62,354 nucleotides of DNA from an uncultured Lachnospiraceae bacterium (lineage in GTDB: Bacteria; Bacillota; Clostridia; Lachnospirales; Lachnospiraceae). Positions 17,281-26,270 of this stretch are shown piece by piece (positions within the stretch are counted from its first letter, which is position 1; each line of letters opens with the position of its first letter). The notes under the pieces are model-generated. The model made no database searches. It was not told the origin of the DNA and saw only the letters and a list, made by a program, of their open reading frames with translations. The stretch lies in contig CAJTTI010000021.1 of the NCBI GenBank assembly GCA_910579225.1, forward strand, positions 1-62,354. The letters are read 5' to 3'. The position numbers were made by a program, and so were the translations under genes.

Positions 17281-17574
17281 ATGGGATTTCAGGACAGCTT
17301 TAAAGCATTATCAGACCCTACAAGAAGAGAGATTCTGAATCTTCTGCGGGCGGGACCTTTATCTGCCGGAGAACTTCTGGAACATTTCTCCATCACAGGA
17401 GCTTCTCTCTCCCATCACTTGTCCATCTTAAAACACGCCGGACTGATTGATGATGAGAAAAGGGGGAAATATATTTTCTATACTTTGAATACTACGGTTC
17501 TGGACGATATCCTGAACTGGATGATGTCATTAAAAGGCATCGAAAAAGGAGGCGTTGATCATGAAAAATCATAA
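17281..17574 (+). CDS. ArsR/SdpR-family autorepressor
   Basis: A 97-residue winged-helix regulator. FKALSDPTRREILNLLRAGPLSAGELLEHF (about 6-35) and GASLSHHLSILKHAGLIDDEKRGKYIFYTLN match the SdpR family, which senses the state of the paired membrane protein SdpI. No arsenic-site CxC motif is present. Start 17281 is preferred to ATG 17275 because AAAGGAG lies only two bases from 17275 but eight from 17281. Its 3' end overlaps sdpI by 14 bases. Confidence 0.88.
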   Translation: MGFQDSFKALSDPTRREILNLLRAGPLSAGELLEHFSITGASLSHHLSILKHAGLIDDEKRGKYIFYTLNTTVLDDILNWMMSLKGIEKGGVDHEKS

Positions 17575-18217
17575 AACACGTATTCTTGTTTATTCGCTGG
17601 CCATTTTAAGCCTTCTGGCGGCGGCAGGACTTTATCCCCTGCTTCCGGAGCAGATACCCACACACTGGAATACAGACGGAACTGTCACCTACAGCGGAAA
17701 ACATATGATCTTCCTGACTGCAGGACTGGGACTGGTCCTTGCTTTTCTCTTTGATTTTCTTCCGAAAGTCGACCCAAGAAGACAGAATTATCAGAAGTTC
17801 GGCCATTACTATGACTTTTTCTGTATCCTGATGCAGTTCTTTCTTCTGGCTATGAACGGTATCGCAATCACAGAAGCATTCCGCCCCGGCACTGTCTCCG
17901 TTCCCATGGCAACCATGCTGGGAATGGGACTGTTATTTCTGATCATTGGAAATATGATGCCGAAATTCAAGAGCAATTTCTATATGGGGATCAAGACACC
18001 CTGGACAATCTCCAGTGAGGAAGTCTGGCGCAAAACCCACCGGTTTGGAGGAAAGTGCTTCTTCCTGGCAGGTCTGATCTGCATCCTGTGCGGATTGCTG
18101 CCGCTGAAAAGTTCCGTTCTCTACAGCTGCTGCACGGTTGTTGTTCTGGCTGCCGCATTTGTCCCCGGTCTTATGTCCTATATCTGGTGGCGACAGGAAC
18201 AAAGGGAAACCTCCTGA
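17561..18217 (+). CDS. SdpI/YhfL-family membrane protein
   Basis: A 218-residue membrane protein with an N-terminal DUF1648-like segment (LYPLLPEQIPTHWNTDGTVTYSGK), several helices, and the SdpI signature MGIKTPWTISSEEVWRKTHRFGGKCFFLAGL (about 140-170). In Bacillus, SdpI gives immunity to the SdpC toxin and sequesters SdpR at the membrane. No sdpC-like toxin gene is nearby, so a stress or bacteriocin-defence role is inferred. ATG 17561 follows AAAAAGGAGGCGTTGATC. Confidence 0.88.
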   Translation: MKNHKTRILVYSLAILSLLAAAGLYPLLPEQIPTHWNTDGTVTYSGKHMIFLTAGLGLVLAFLFDFLPKVDPRRQNYQKFGHYYDFFCILMQFFLLAMNGIAITEAFRPGTVSVPMATMLGMGLLFLIIGNMMPKFKSNFYMGIKTPWTISSEEVWRKTHRFGGKCFFLAGLICILCGLLPLKSSVLYSCCTVVVLAAAFVPGLMSYIWWRQEQRETS

Positions 18218-18231
18218 CAACAGTCAGGAGG
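18210..18231. terminator. shared hairpin containing both convergent stop codons
   Basis: CCTCCTGAC (18210-18218) pairs perfectly with GTCAGGAGG (18223-18231) around AACA. The TGA of sdpI (18215-18217) lies in one arm and the TGA of the convergent SseB gene (18224-18226 on the opposite strand) in the other. GATTTTCC follows rightward and TTTCCCTTTG leftward, so it can work in both directions. Confidence 0.7.
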
Positions 18232-19072
18232 GATTTTCCTTTACTCCGAATCTGTCCAGCATCTTCGGAATCATCTCTTTTGTAACCGGCAGCGAAAAGC
18301 CCATGGGATTAATCATATAGGCCTTTGCATCTTTGACCCAGAATCTTCCGATCTCCGGAAACGGCACCTGTATGGGCCGCAGATTTTTCTTTCCCTGAAT
18401 GTATTTCTGAAACTCCCAGATATCCGTAAAAACCGGCAGAAACCGATCCCCATTCTGATGTTTGATATAGGGAATCTGGCATTTTGTTAAATCAAACTTC
18501 TGTTCTTCCTCCTGCCCTTCGGGAGGTACCACTCCCAGAAATAGCCGCGACTTCACCAGATTGGAACAAAACTCCTCATCCATTGCATGCAGCTGCTTCA
18601 TGTCCACATATTCTTTCTTCCTCCGCGCCTCCTGCATCAGATACAGTCCCGTCAGCTGAAGGTTCGGCTGATAAAGCGAACTGGCGTTCACCTTTTTCTG
18701 CAGTTCTTCCGGCAAAAGACCGGCGAGTTCCACCGTCTGCAGTTTTTTTCCTTTTGGTTTGTAACCAACAGCATTAACCCCCATATATGGCAGCGTACTC
18801 AGAAGCTGCCGGACCTGGTTCAGATACAGGTTCTTCTTCTCACCCTCAGGTTGTTTCGCATTTACCGGAAGCCGGACTTCTACCGTCTTAAGTTCCTGCA
18901 CTGTCACACGGATACCCTGCTTTTCCAGTTCCTTCAATGCCTCTTCTGCTTCTGTTTTAACCTCATACAGCCTCACCTGATCGTTAAAATCCTTTTGTTC
19001 ACATTCCACATAAGGCATATTGGTCAGCGGAGAATGCAGAACACAGGCTTCTTTCAGAGCTTTTACCTCCAT
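18224..19072 (-). CDS. SseB-family protein
   Basis: A 282-residue soluble protein. The C-terminal half (about 160-280: RLFLGVVPPEG, IPYIKHQNGDRFLPVFTDIWEFQKY, VNPMGFSLPV-like MINPMGFSLPV) matches the SseB N-terminal domain family; the first half appears to be a divergent second copy. SseB overexpression affects serine sensitivity in E. coli, but the molecular role is unknown. It is 18 bases downstream of a cupin gene, probably in one transcript. Confidence 0.8.
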   Translation of the reverse strand: MEVKALKEACVLHSPLTNMPYVECEQKDFNDQVRLYEVKTEAEEALKELEKQGIRVTVQELKTVEVRLPVNAKQPEGEKKNLYLNQVRQLLSTLPYMGVNAVGYKPKGKKLQTVELAGLLPEELQKKVNASSLYQPNLQLTGLYLMQEARRKKEYVDMKQLHAMDEEFCSNLVKSRLFLGVVPPEGQEEEQKFDLTKCQIPYIKHQNGDRFLPVFTDIWEFQKYIQGKKNLRPIQVPFPEIGRFWVKDAKAYMINPMGFSLPVTKEMIPKMLDRFGVKENPS

Positions 19073-19090
19073 GTCCCTGTCCTCCCGCCT

Positions 19091-19432
19091 CTATTCGTTA
19101 TAAACCAGCGCCATGAGCACCAGCTCCTCATCCGAATCATTTTCAAATCCATGACTCTGCCCGCATGCAATCAGGCATACGTCATCTGGTCCCACCGGAA
19201 TCCTCTTTTTCTCATGATCAATAAAAGTACCATGCCCGGAAACCACATAATAAGGCTCCGTCTCTCCTATATGTTCATGATAGCCAATGCTGCTGTGGGG
19301 CTCCATCTTCACAAGCGCGTACAATCTGCCATGCCCGTTCAGTTCCTCCTGCTTCAAGATATGATGCATCTCCAGCCTGCCTGTACCTCCCCGGAGACCC
19401 TCCACTGTCTTCACTTCTGCTTTACGAACCAT
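19091..19432 (-). CDS. small cupin-domain protein
   Basis: A 113-residue single-domain cupin. The motifs GYHEHIGETEPYYVVSGHG (about 52-70) and a later DVCLIACGQSHGF contain the metal-binding histidines and glutamate of cupin motifs 1 and 2. Such proteins include isomerases, dioxygenases and sugar-binding proteins; nothing here picks one. It is the first gene of a pair with SseB and has no strong promoter element that I can name. Confidence 0.85.
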   Translation of the reverse strand: MVRKAEVKTVEGLRGGTGRLEMHHILKQEELNGHGRLYALVKMEPHSSIGYHEHIGETEPYYVVSGHGTFIDHEKKRIPVGPDDVCLIACGQSHGFENDSDEELVLMALVYNE

Positions 19433-19703
19433 ACTTTGCTCCTCTTTTCCTGAATATTAGACTTGTCCTCTTATATTATAGTAGAAAGCTAAAGAAGTGT
19501 AAAGCCTCCAGCTGTCAAGTGAAACTGTTTACACCCTCTTTTGTGAACCTCGCAGATACATAATTCCGTCTAAAGTATCTCATACTATCAGAAACCTGTT
19601 CTGTGTCCGAAAAGTTCTTCGGACGCAAACAGTAGCCGGAAATTTTTCCAGTCCCAGAATACAGAGCAGACTAAAGCACTAATATAGAATAAGAGGTTTC
19701 CAT

Positions 19704-20291
19704 ATGCCGGACAAAGACTTATTATTGATTGTGGATATGCAGAATGTATACCTTCCGGGATATCCCTGGGCATGCCCATCATTGCCTTCTGCTATCTGCA
19801 GGATCCGGATGCTTTTAAATTCTCCCTCCTGCGGAAAACATTATGATGTAATCTTCACCCGTCACATAGCTTCCAGGCAGCCCCAGGGCCGCTGGAAGCT
19901 TTATAACAGAAACACCCGCTCGGTCAACCAGGATCCTTTCTTGTGTCAGCTCATCCCGTCCTTCCAGCCATATCTGGAAATATGGCCCTGCTATGATAAA
20001 TCCGTCTATTCCGCCTGTTCCATCCGCCAGATCACCGAACGGCTTACCCAATACAGGCGGATCCTGCTCTGCGGTGTTGTCGCCGAATGTTGCATCCTGG
20101 CCACAGCAGAAGATCTGATTGACACCGGAGTACAGCTCATCTATCTGAAAGATGCCGTCGCAGGCCAAGAGCCGGAATATGAACATATCATCTGCCGCCT
20201 GATGGAACGGTTCGTCCCAGTTCACACTCTGGTCATGACTGCCGAAGACTACCTGGCGTGTTTCAGTATCCACTCTACCCAGTCCGAATAG
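19704..20291 (+). CDS. isochorismatase-fold cysteine hydrolase
   Basis: A 195-residue cysteine hydrolase of the nicotinamidase/isochorismatase superfamily. The triad is visible: D in LLIVDMQNVYLPG (about residue 11), K in CYDKSVYSAC, and the nucleophile C in CGVVAECCILATAEDL. The substrate, such as nicotinamide, an N-carbamoyl compound or another amide, is not determined. The last 43 bases overlap tail-to-tail with the SGNH hydrolase gene. Confidence 0.87.
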   Translation: MPDKDLLLIVDMQNVYLPGYPWACPSLPSAICRIRMLLNSPSCGKHYDVIFTRHIASRQPQGRWKLYNRNTRSVNQDPFLCQLIPSFQPYLEIWPCYDKSVYSACSIRQITERLTQYRRILLCGVVAECCILATAEDLIDTGVQLIYLKDAVAGQEPEYEHIICRLMERFVPVHTLVMTAEDYLACFSIHSTQSE

Positions 20292-21106
20292 TATTTCCCA
20301 AGCACATGAGCATTGTCCATAGTATACTCCTGAGCCAGGTTCCCGTTCTCGTCATCAAAAAGCTCATTCACATCCAGATAAAACCGTGTCCGCTGGTCTG
20401 CCATCTGTTCCACCGCCTGATTGAACCGATTGATATTTTCATTGGTATAGATCGGAGAGGCTTCGGATTTCTTACCAGTAATATGGAGATTTGCCTGAAG
20501 GAAAATCAGAGCGTCTGGCTGTGATTCCTGAAGCTTTTTAACCAGTTCTTCGTATCTGGATACAGTCCGGTCATAATCATACCCCAGTTCATTGATCCCA
20601 AGCATCAGATAAATTTTTCCAAACTGACGTTCACTCAGAATCGTTTCCAGAAGCTTCTTCTCTCCGGATATCGTTGCAAATTCCGTCTCGTATATTTTAT
20701 AAACATTCATACCTGCGTCTGCAACTACTTCTGCATTGCCCAGATCTCCATATTCGTGAAGCCCCACCGTTCTGGAGTCTCCGATAAACAATGCATCATC
20801 AAAATAACAACTGTCCGCTTCATACATCACCGGTTCTGTCGTCTCTTCTTCATATGCTTCTCCCAGGCTGTCATCTTCCACCACGGGTGCCACAGCCATC
20901 GGTATCTCCTCCGTCTCCGGTATCTCTGCTTCTGACCCTGCATGATCAGATACTGCCTGGACTTCTTCTATGTTTCTTGGAATATTTATTATAATTCCAT
21001 TTTCTCCTTTTTGAATCACGCCTGCAGCCCATGCGGATACCACAAGAACCAGACTTGCCGCCAGCGATAATGTATAAGAATGCTTTCTCCTGTTTCTTCC
21101 TGCCAT
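20249..21106 (-). CDS. membrane-anchored SGNH/GDSL hydrolase
   Basis: A 285-residue protein with one N-terminal transmembrane segment (about 11-31), an acidic linker (about 45-95) and an extracellular SGNH esterase/acyltransferase domain. Block I is FIGDSRTVGL, block III contains GINELGYD, and block V is DNAHVLG with the catalytic D and H. The gene lies 14 bases downstream of an MBOAT acyltransferase gene, the pairing used for O-acetylation of cell-wall or secreted polysaccharide. The specific acceptor polymer is unknown. Confidence 0.87.
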   Translation of the reverse strand: MAGRNRRKHSYTLSLAASLVLVVSAWAAGVIQKGENGIIINIPRNIEEVQAVSDHAGSEAEIPETEEIPMAVAPVVEDDSLGEAYEEETTEPVMYEADSCYFDDALFIGDSRTVGLHEYGDLGNAEVVADAGMNVYKIYETEFATISGEKKLLETILSERQFGKIYLMLGINELGYDYDRTVSRYEELVKKLQESQPDALIFLQANLHITGKKSEASPIYTNENINRFNQAVEQMADQRTRFYLDVNELFDDENGNLAQEYTMDNAHVLGKYYSDWVEWILKHAR

Positions 21107-21120
21107 AACCCGTTTCCTCT

Positions 21121-22527
21121 TTAGAATTGATAATATAAAAATGGGTCATCCAACCCCAGATACATACAGTATGCACATGCCCAGAACAGAAAGACCAGTC
21201 CCAATGTCACTGCAAATGTATCCTTTTTTGCTTCGTACAGTTTCCTCGGCACACCAGTACAGCACAAGACGGCCGCCCCCAGAGACCAGAAATACGTACT
21301 CCCATATTTGATAAAGTCCCCCTGATAGACGCTTTCACCTGTCTGCATAAAGAACGGAAACAGGCGTCCCAGATAAATAATAAACTGCGACAGATCTGTC
21401 ACTGCAAACAGCAGCCAGGACAGAGGGATCATAAACAACATGTACAGATGCCCCGCCGCCGGAAACCGGTTAAAAAATCCCAGTAGCCCGCGCTTCTCCG
21501 CCGCCAGCAGCAGAAAAAGGAACAAGCCCCACAATACAAAATTCCAGTTTGCCCCATGCCACAAACCTGTCAGCATCCATACAACAAACAGATTCCGATA
21601 CTGATGGCCCCGGTTGCCTCCCAGAGGGATATAGACATATTCCCGAAACCAGCTCCCAAGCGTCATATGCCATCTTCTCCAGAACTCTGTCATGGAACAG
21701 GAAAGATAGGGATTCTGAAAATTGTCCGGAAAATCAAATCCCATAATCCGCCCCAGCCCCTTCGCCATCAGAGAGTATCCATAAAAGTCAAAATAAATCT
21801 GGAACGTATACGCTCCGATTCCCAGCCATGCCAGCGGACACGATATACTCTCATAACCAATAGAATTCACCTGTGTCCACAGATTCCCTGTCCGATTTGC
21901 GATCAGAACTTTCAAAGCCAGCCCGATGGTGAATTCCCGCAGTCCCGCTTCCAGATTTTGAAAAGAATGAGTCCTTCGCCGCATCTGTTCCTGTACCCGG
22001 CTATAAGTTACAATGGGACCGGCAATCAACTGAGGAAACATGCAGAGATACGTTCCCAATGTCAGCAAAGACGGCTCTGCTTTTATTTTTTTCCGATATA
22101 CATCAATCAGATAAGAACTGATCTGAAATGTATAAAAACTGATACCGATTGGAAGCACCAGTTCTGCGTAGGGAAGGCGTGTCTGCGTCCCTGCCTTTTC
22201 CAGAAGCAGATTTAGATTCCTGCTTATAAAATCCAGATATTTGAATACAAACAGACATCCCAGATTCCAGGACATCCCCGTCAGCAGCCACAGGGTTCTC
22301 CCTCTCTTCTTTCTGCATCGGGACATGCTCCGCGCCGCTATGTAATTCACCAGTATGGACAAAATCATCAGCAAAACATAGAAGGGATGCTCTCTGACTC
22401 CGTAATAGTAGAAAATCAGACTGGCGCAAAAGATCACTGCATTTTTCCAGGATGCAGGTGCCAGAAAATAGACCAGCAGAAACGCAGGCAGAAAATAGAA
22501 AAGAAATGTAAAACTGCTGAAAACCAT
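21121..22527 (-). CDS. MBOAT-family O-acyltransferase (AlgI/DltB-like)
   Basis: A 468-residue polytopic protein of the membrane-bound O-acyltransferase family. Key features are LPIGISFYTFQISSYLIDVYR, FRRWHMTLGSWFREYVYIPLGG and the catalytic histidine in GLWHGANWNFVLWG (about 325-338). It passes acyl groups across the membrane to the partner SGNH protein encoded just downstream. No D-alanyl carrier genes accompany it, so acetylation of an exopolysaccharide or peptidoglycan is more likely than teichoic acid alanylation. Confidence 0.93.
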   Translation of the reverse strand: MVFSSFTFLFYFLPAFLLVYFLAPASWKNAVIFCASLIFYYYGVREHPFYVLLMILSILVNYIAARSMSRCRKKRGRTLWLLTGMSWNLGCLFVFKYLDFISRNLNLLLEKAGTQTRLPYAELVLPIGISFYTFQISSYLIDVYRKKIKAEPSLLTLGTYLCMFPQLIAGPIVTYSRVQEQMRRRTHSFQNLEAGLREFTIGLALKVLIANRTGNLWTQVNSIGYESISCPLAWLGIGAYTFQIYFDFYGYSLMAKGLGRIMGFDFPDNFQNPYLSCSMTEFWRRWHMTLGSWFREYVYIPLGGNRGHQYRNLFVVWMLTGLWHGANWNFVLWGLFLFLLLAAEKRGLLGFFNRFPAAGHLYMLFMIPLSWLLFAVTDLSQFIIYLGRLFPFFMQTGESVYQGDFIKYGSTYFWSLGAAVLCCTGVPRKLYEAKKDTFAVTLGLVFLFWACAYCMYLGLDDPFLYYQF

Positions 22528-22664
22528 GTATCATATACCTTCTTCATTTTGTATCTCACTGTATTTTTATTATAAAAATCCCTTGCATCCAAATAGCATC
22601 ATATATATTAAATAAATGTGACATTTTATTTCTATTCTGTTGTTTTTATTTTACTTTTTTGTCA

Positions 22665-22699
22665 TCAAAAGGGGAACCTGCAGCCCCGGCCGGTTCCCC
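22665..22699 (-). terminator. terminator of the flavodiiron fusion gene
   Basis: Read leftward, GGGGAACC (22699-22692) pairs with GGTTCCCC (22678-22671) and is followed by TTTTGATGAC. It lies 10 bases beyond the stop codon at 22709. Confidence 0.75.
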
Positions 22700-22708
22700 T
22701 GAATCAAC

Positions 22709-25258
22709 TTATGATTTTCTCTTCTTTTCCGTCACTTCTTCATAAGACGCATGCTTTGCAAGAAGCGCCGTAACCTCTGCCATACCGGTCAGATCTCCCA
22801 GCAGAATCGTTCCGCACAGGCGATCATTCAAGAAATAATATTTCCGATACTGGCCTTTTCCCATGTCCTGCAGTTCCATGGTTTTATACAGAAGATTCGG
22901 ATTTTTTCCATTGTCTCCTGCTGCAAAGAGCGCTGTCCCCATTCCATGAAACGTCAGTGCAGGTTCTGAAAGAGTGTATTTTACGGTATCTCCCGCCGCA
23001 TTGGCGCCGGCTGTCTTACCCTGTTCGACTGCCTGCTGCCAGACCCCATAGCTGATCCCCTGGTACTCCGCACAGTCGCCGCAGGCATAGATATCCTGAA
23101 GATTTGTTTCCATCCGTTCATTTACTGTCACACCTTTGCCGGTCTCCAGTCCGGTCTCCTGTGCCAGACGGATATTTGCCCGGACCCCGGCAGATATGAC
23201 AATCAGATCTGCCGGAAACTGCTCTCCGTCTTCCAGAGTCACTCCCGTCACTTCCTCGCTTCCGTCTATGGAAGCGATCCGGACCCCGGTCCTGATCACT
23301 ATTCCATTCTTTTTGGCCGCCTGCTTCAGCCATTCGCCGGCAACTGCGTCGAGCTGCCGTCCCATCAGAACCGGAGCCACCTCCAGCACAACAACAGAAA
23401 GTCCTGCTTTCTTCAATTCCCAGGCCGCCTCAAGGCCAAGTACACCGCCTCCAATGACAACTGCATGCACGGAAGTTTTCATCAAAACCTCCAGCCGTTC
23501 CACATCGTCCAGACGCCGGATCACAGCCACCTCCGGAAGACCACTTCCGGGAATCGGAGGCACAAAGCACTCGCTGCCCAGGGCATAGATCAGTTTGTCA
23601 TAGCTAATTTTCTTTCCGTCGGACAGTTCTACTTCTTTAACGGCCGGGACAATACGGACTGCCTTGGTTCCCAACATCAGCTGAACCTGTTTTTCTTTGT
23701 ACCAGGCAGGTCCTGTAATCGCAATCTGATCTGCCGTAAGCCCTGCCACAATTGATTTGGTCAGCATGGGACGGTTGTAGGACAAATACGGTTCATCCGA
23801 AATCATTACAATGACCCCGGTCCGGTCTCTTTTCCGGATCTCCTGCGCTGTATAATATCCCGCGGCCCCGTTGCCGAGAATTACATACCGGTCGTCGGTG
23901 TCTCTTCTGTAGCCTGTCTCTTCAGCATTGACAGGCACAAAATGCTCCTTTCCAACCCCACAAACCGGACAGATTTCCAGGGAAGCATCAAAGATTTCGC
24001 CGCAGACCAGACATTTCACAAGCTTTCTTCTTCCGTCCTGCTTCGGACATATCGCCTCTTTTTCCTGGACCATACACCCGAACTGATAGCCATATTCATA
24101 GGCGCTCACAAGTTCCGCATCATTCGGTTTAAAACGTATCCGAAAACCGTCAGCCGTCTTCATATTCAGCTGCTTTAACCGCTCGGTCAGATGCAAAACC
24201 CCTTCTCCGCTCCACCCATAGCTTCCAAATGCTCCCGCATATTTTCCTCCATGAGTAACCGGAAACATGGACAAAGTCAGCTCCCATATAGGTTTCAGTG
24301 CTTCTCCCAGAATCGTGGGAGTCCCCAGCAGCAAACCGTCCGCATTCAACAGCTCTTCCAGGACTTCAGATGCATCAGATTCCACCATATCGTACAACCG
24401 GACTTCCACATCCCCGCTGTCCTGGATGCCCGCAGCAATCTTCTCTGCCAGTATCTTGGTATAGCCATAGGCGCTCACATAAGGAATCACTACTTTCTTG
24501 CCTGTACCAGATGGTGCAGAGTCAGACCACTGCCAATACTGTTCCATCACCTTTTGGATCCAACTGCCTGTGAGGACCGGACCATGCCCGGTGCAGATCA
24601 TGGTAATATCCATATCTTCCACCCGCTTCAGCGCCTGCAACATATACGGCTTAAAGGGTCCGATAATATTATCATAATAATAACGAAGTGCTTTCTGATA
24701 CTCCTCTTCCCGGCAGATGGCATCTGACACCACTTCCGGCAGACAATAGTGGGCTCCGAAAGAATCACAGGTGACCAGAATCTGTTCCTCTTCTATAAAG
24801 GTATACATGGTATCCGGCCAGTGCAGATTTGGAACGATAAGAAAATGAAGCGTCCGGTTTCCAAGGACCATTTTCTGATCATCTTTTACGGAAAGCCCCG
24901 TAAAGTCCCTGTTCATGATCTCCCGCAAAAACCCCAGTGCGCAAGATGTTGCCAGAATCTTCATCTGAGGGCTGTAATCAAGAAGCCGTTCCACGCTGCC
25001 TGCATGGTCCGGCTCCGTATGGCTTACCACCAGATAATCAATGTTCGTCACATCAATTACTTCTTTTAATTTCTCCAGATATTTTTCAAAAAATTTTGCC
25101 TTTACTGTCTCAAACAGGACGATCTGATCCCCCGCCCTCATTACATAAGAATTATAAGTAGTCCCGAACTCTGTGTACATGATAATATCAAATACTCTCA
25201 GTTCTGTATCCATAATTCCTGTCCAGTAAAATCCATCTCTCAGCTCTAATACATCCAT
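22709..25258 (-). CDS. flavodiiron protein-rubredoxin-NADH:rubredoxin reductase fusion
   Basis: An 849-residue single-chain oxygen or nitric-oxide reductase. A metallo-beta-lactamase diiron domain (1-250) has H80, E82, D84, H85 in SHTEPDHAG, H146 in NLHWPDT, D165 and the later CTGHGPV histidine. A flavodoxin domain (about 255-395) binds FMN. A rubredoxin-like knuckle pair CLVCG and CPVCG (about 415-440) binds iron. A C-terminal FAD/NADH oxidoreductase (about 455-849) opens with ILGNGAAGYYTA. Electrons can run NADH to FAD to rubredoxin to FMN to diiron within one chain. In most clostridia these are separate proteins. Confidence 0.93.
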   Translation of the reverse strand: MDVLELRDGFYWTGIMDTELRVFDIIMYTEFGTTYNSYVMRAGDQIVLFETVKAKFFEKYLEKLKEVIDVTNIDYLVVSHTEPDHAGSVERLLDYSPQMKILATSCALGFLREIMNRDFTGLSVKDDQKMVLGNRTLHFLIVPNLHWPDTMYTFIEEEQILVTCDSFGAHYCLPEVVSDAICREEEYQKALRYYYDNIIGPFKPYMLQALKRVEDMDITMICTGHGPVLTGSWIQKVMEQYWQWSDSAPSGTGKKVVIPYVSAYGYTKILAEKIAAGIQDSGDVEVRLYDMVESDASEVLEELLNADGLLLGTPTILGEALKPIWELTLSMFPVTHGGKYAGAFGSYGWSGEGVLHLTERLKQLNMKTADGFRIRFKPNDAELVSAYEYGYQFGCMVQEKEAICPKQDGRRKLVKCLVCGEIFDASLEICPVCGVGKEHFVPVNAEETGYRRDTDDRYVILGNGAAGYYTAQEIRKRDRTGVIVMISDEPYLSYNRPMLTKSIVAGLTADQIAITGPAWYKEKQVQLMLGTKAVRIVPAVKEVELSDGKKISYDKLIYALGSECFVPPIPGSGLPEVAVIRRLDDVERLEVLMKTSVHAVVIGGGVLGLEAAWELKKAGLSVVVLEVAPVLMGRQLDAVAGEWLKQAAKKNGIVIRTGVRIASIDGSEEVTGVTLEDGEQFPADLIVISAGVRANIRLAQETGLETGKGVTVNERMETNLQDIYACGDCAEYQGISYGVWQQAVEQGKTAGANAAGDTVKYTLSEPALTFHGMGTALFAAGDNGKNPNLLYKTMELQDMGKGQYRKYYFLNDRLCGTILLGDLTGMAEVTALLAKHASYEEVTEKKRKS

Positions 25259-25367
25259 GGAGCGCCTCCTTCACATTCATCCAGTCACTTTATTATGTGC
25301 AAGAAGCGCTTCCCTGATTCCTCTTTCTTTTTATAAACTGCAATTTATAATTTTACTCTCTATTCTG

Positions 25368-26267
25368 TCAGGAAGATTTAACAAAAGCTTCAGTCTCTTC
25401 CCTGGAAGGAATGGAGGTCTGACTTCCCAGCTTCTGTACAGAAAGTGCAGACGCCGCCGAACACTGTTTCAGATTTTCCCGCAGAGAATATCCCTGGTAC
25501 AGGCCGTAGGCAAATGCACCATGAAAAATATCTCCCGCTCCGGTGGAATCCACTGCCTGAACCTGATATGCCGGAAGATGACACAATGTTCCTTCTGCCT
25601 CCCGATACAAAAGCCCCCGGGCGCCCAGAGTGATCACTGTGTGTTTTTGATTGATCATCTCCACCTTCCGGAAGATTTCCCCACATGCGCTCCAGTCAGA
25701 CAGATCAATCTGCCTTCCGGTATACTGTCTGGCAAAATCCTCTGAGCACACAAGATAATCCACTTCTCTCGCCACCGCATAAGTACTGTCCCTGAATGTA
25801 CCTGCATCGATCACAGATACGGCATCGGGGAAAGCGCGCATAAGCTCCAGACTGATTTTGTCCTCATGTCCGTCCGTCAGAATTACCTTTGGACATTCTG
25901 CAGGAACCGGATATTCTACCTCTCCCCTGCAGCCAGGAAAATTAAAAAGCGTTCTGCTGCCGCTCTCCTTTCCCGCAATAATCATGCTATATGGTGTCTC
26001 CATCTCCCGATCCGGAATCAAGTAGTCCATTCTCACATTTACAGAGCGAAGAATCTCCTTCAGGGCTTCCCCGTAAGGATCCTCTCCGATCCTCGAAATC
26101 AGATGTACAAAGCCTCCCCACATGGCGCACAGGCACGCCGCATTGAATGCCGGACCGCCTCCGCACTCGTGACGCCGGGTAATACGGTATTTCCTGTTTT
26201 CCACCAATGGCTCCTCCAATGGAATTGTGATATCATAGGCCGACTGTCCCACACAAAAAATACTCAT
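25368..26267 (-). CDS. PfkB-family carbohydrate kinase
   Basis: A 299-residue ribokinase-fold sugar kinase. The N-terminal part has the GGGPAFNAACLCAMWGG substrate-binding stretch (about 36-52), and the C-terminal PfkB signature VDSTGAGDIFHGAFAYGLYQG has the catalytic aspartate. It is the last gene of the ascorbate-type PTS operon. With the class II aldolase encoded two genes upstream, it suggests that a PTS-imported sugar phosphate is phosphorylated again and then cleaved. Tagatose- or fructose-type chemistry is a reasonable guess. Confidence 0.9.
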   Translation of the reverse strand: MSIFCVGQSAYDITIPLEEPLVENRKYRITRRHECGGGPAFNAACLCAMWGGFVHLISRIGEDPYGEALKEILRSVNVRMDYLIPDREMETPYSMIIAGKESGSRTLFNFPGCRGEVEYPVPAECPKVILTDGHEDKISLELMRAFPDAVSVIDAGTFRDSTYAVAREVDYLVCSEDFARQYTGRQIDLSDWSACGEIFRKVEMINQKHTVITLGARGLLYREAEGTLCHLPAYQVQAVDSTGAGDIFHGAFAYGLYQGYSLRENLKQCSAASALSVQKLGSQTSIPSREETEAFVKSS

Positions 26268-26270
26268 CTT

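Noticed and set aside
24112..24125. AGTTCCGCATC, matching the border of the hairpin repeat element
   Set aside because: It lies inside the flavodiiron fusion gene, shows no match beyond 11 bases and no hairpin, so it is coincidental.
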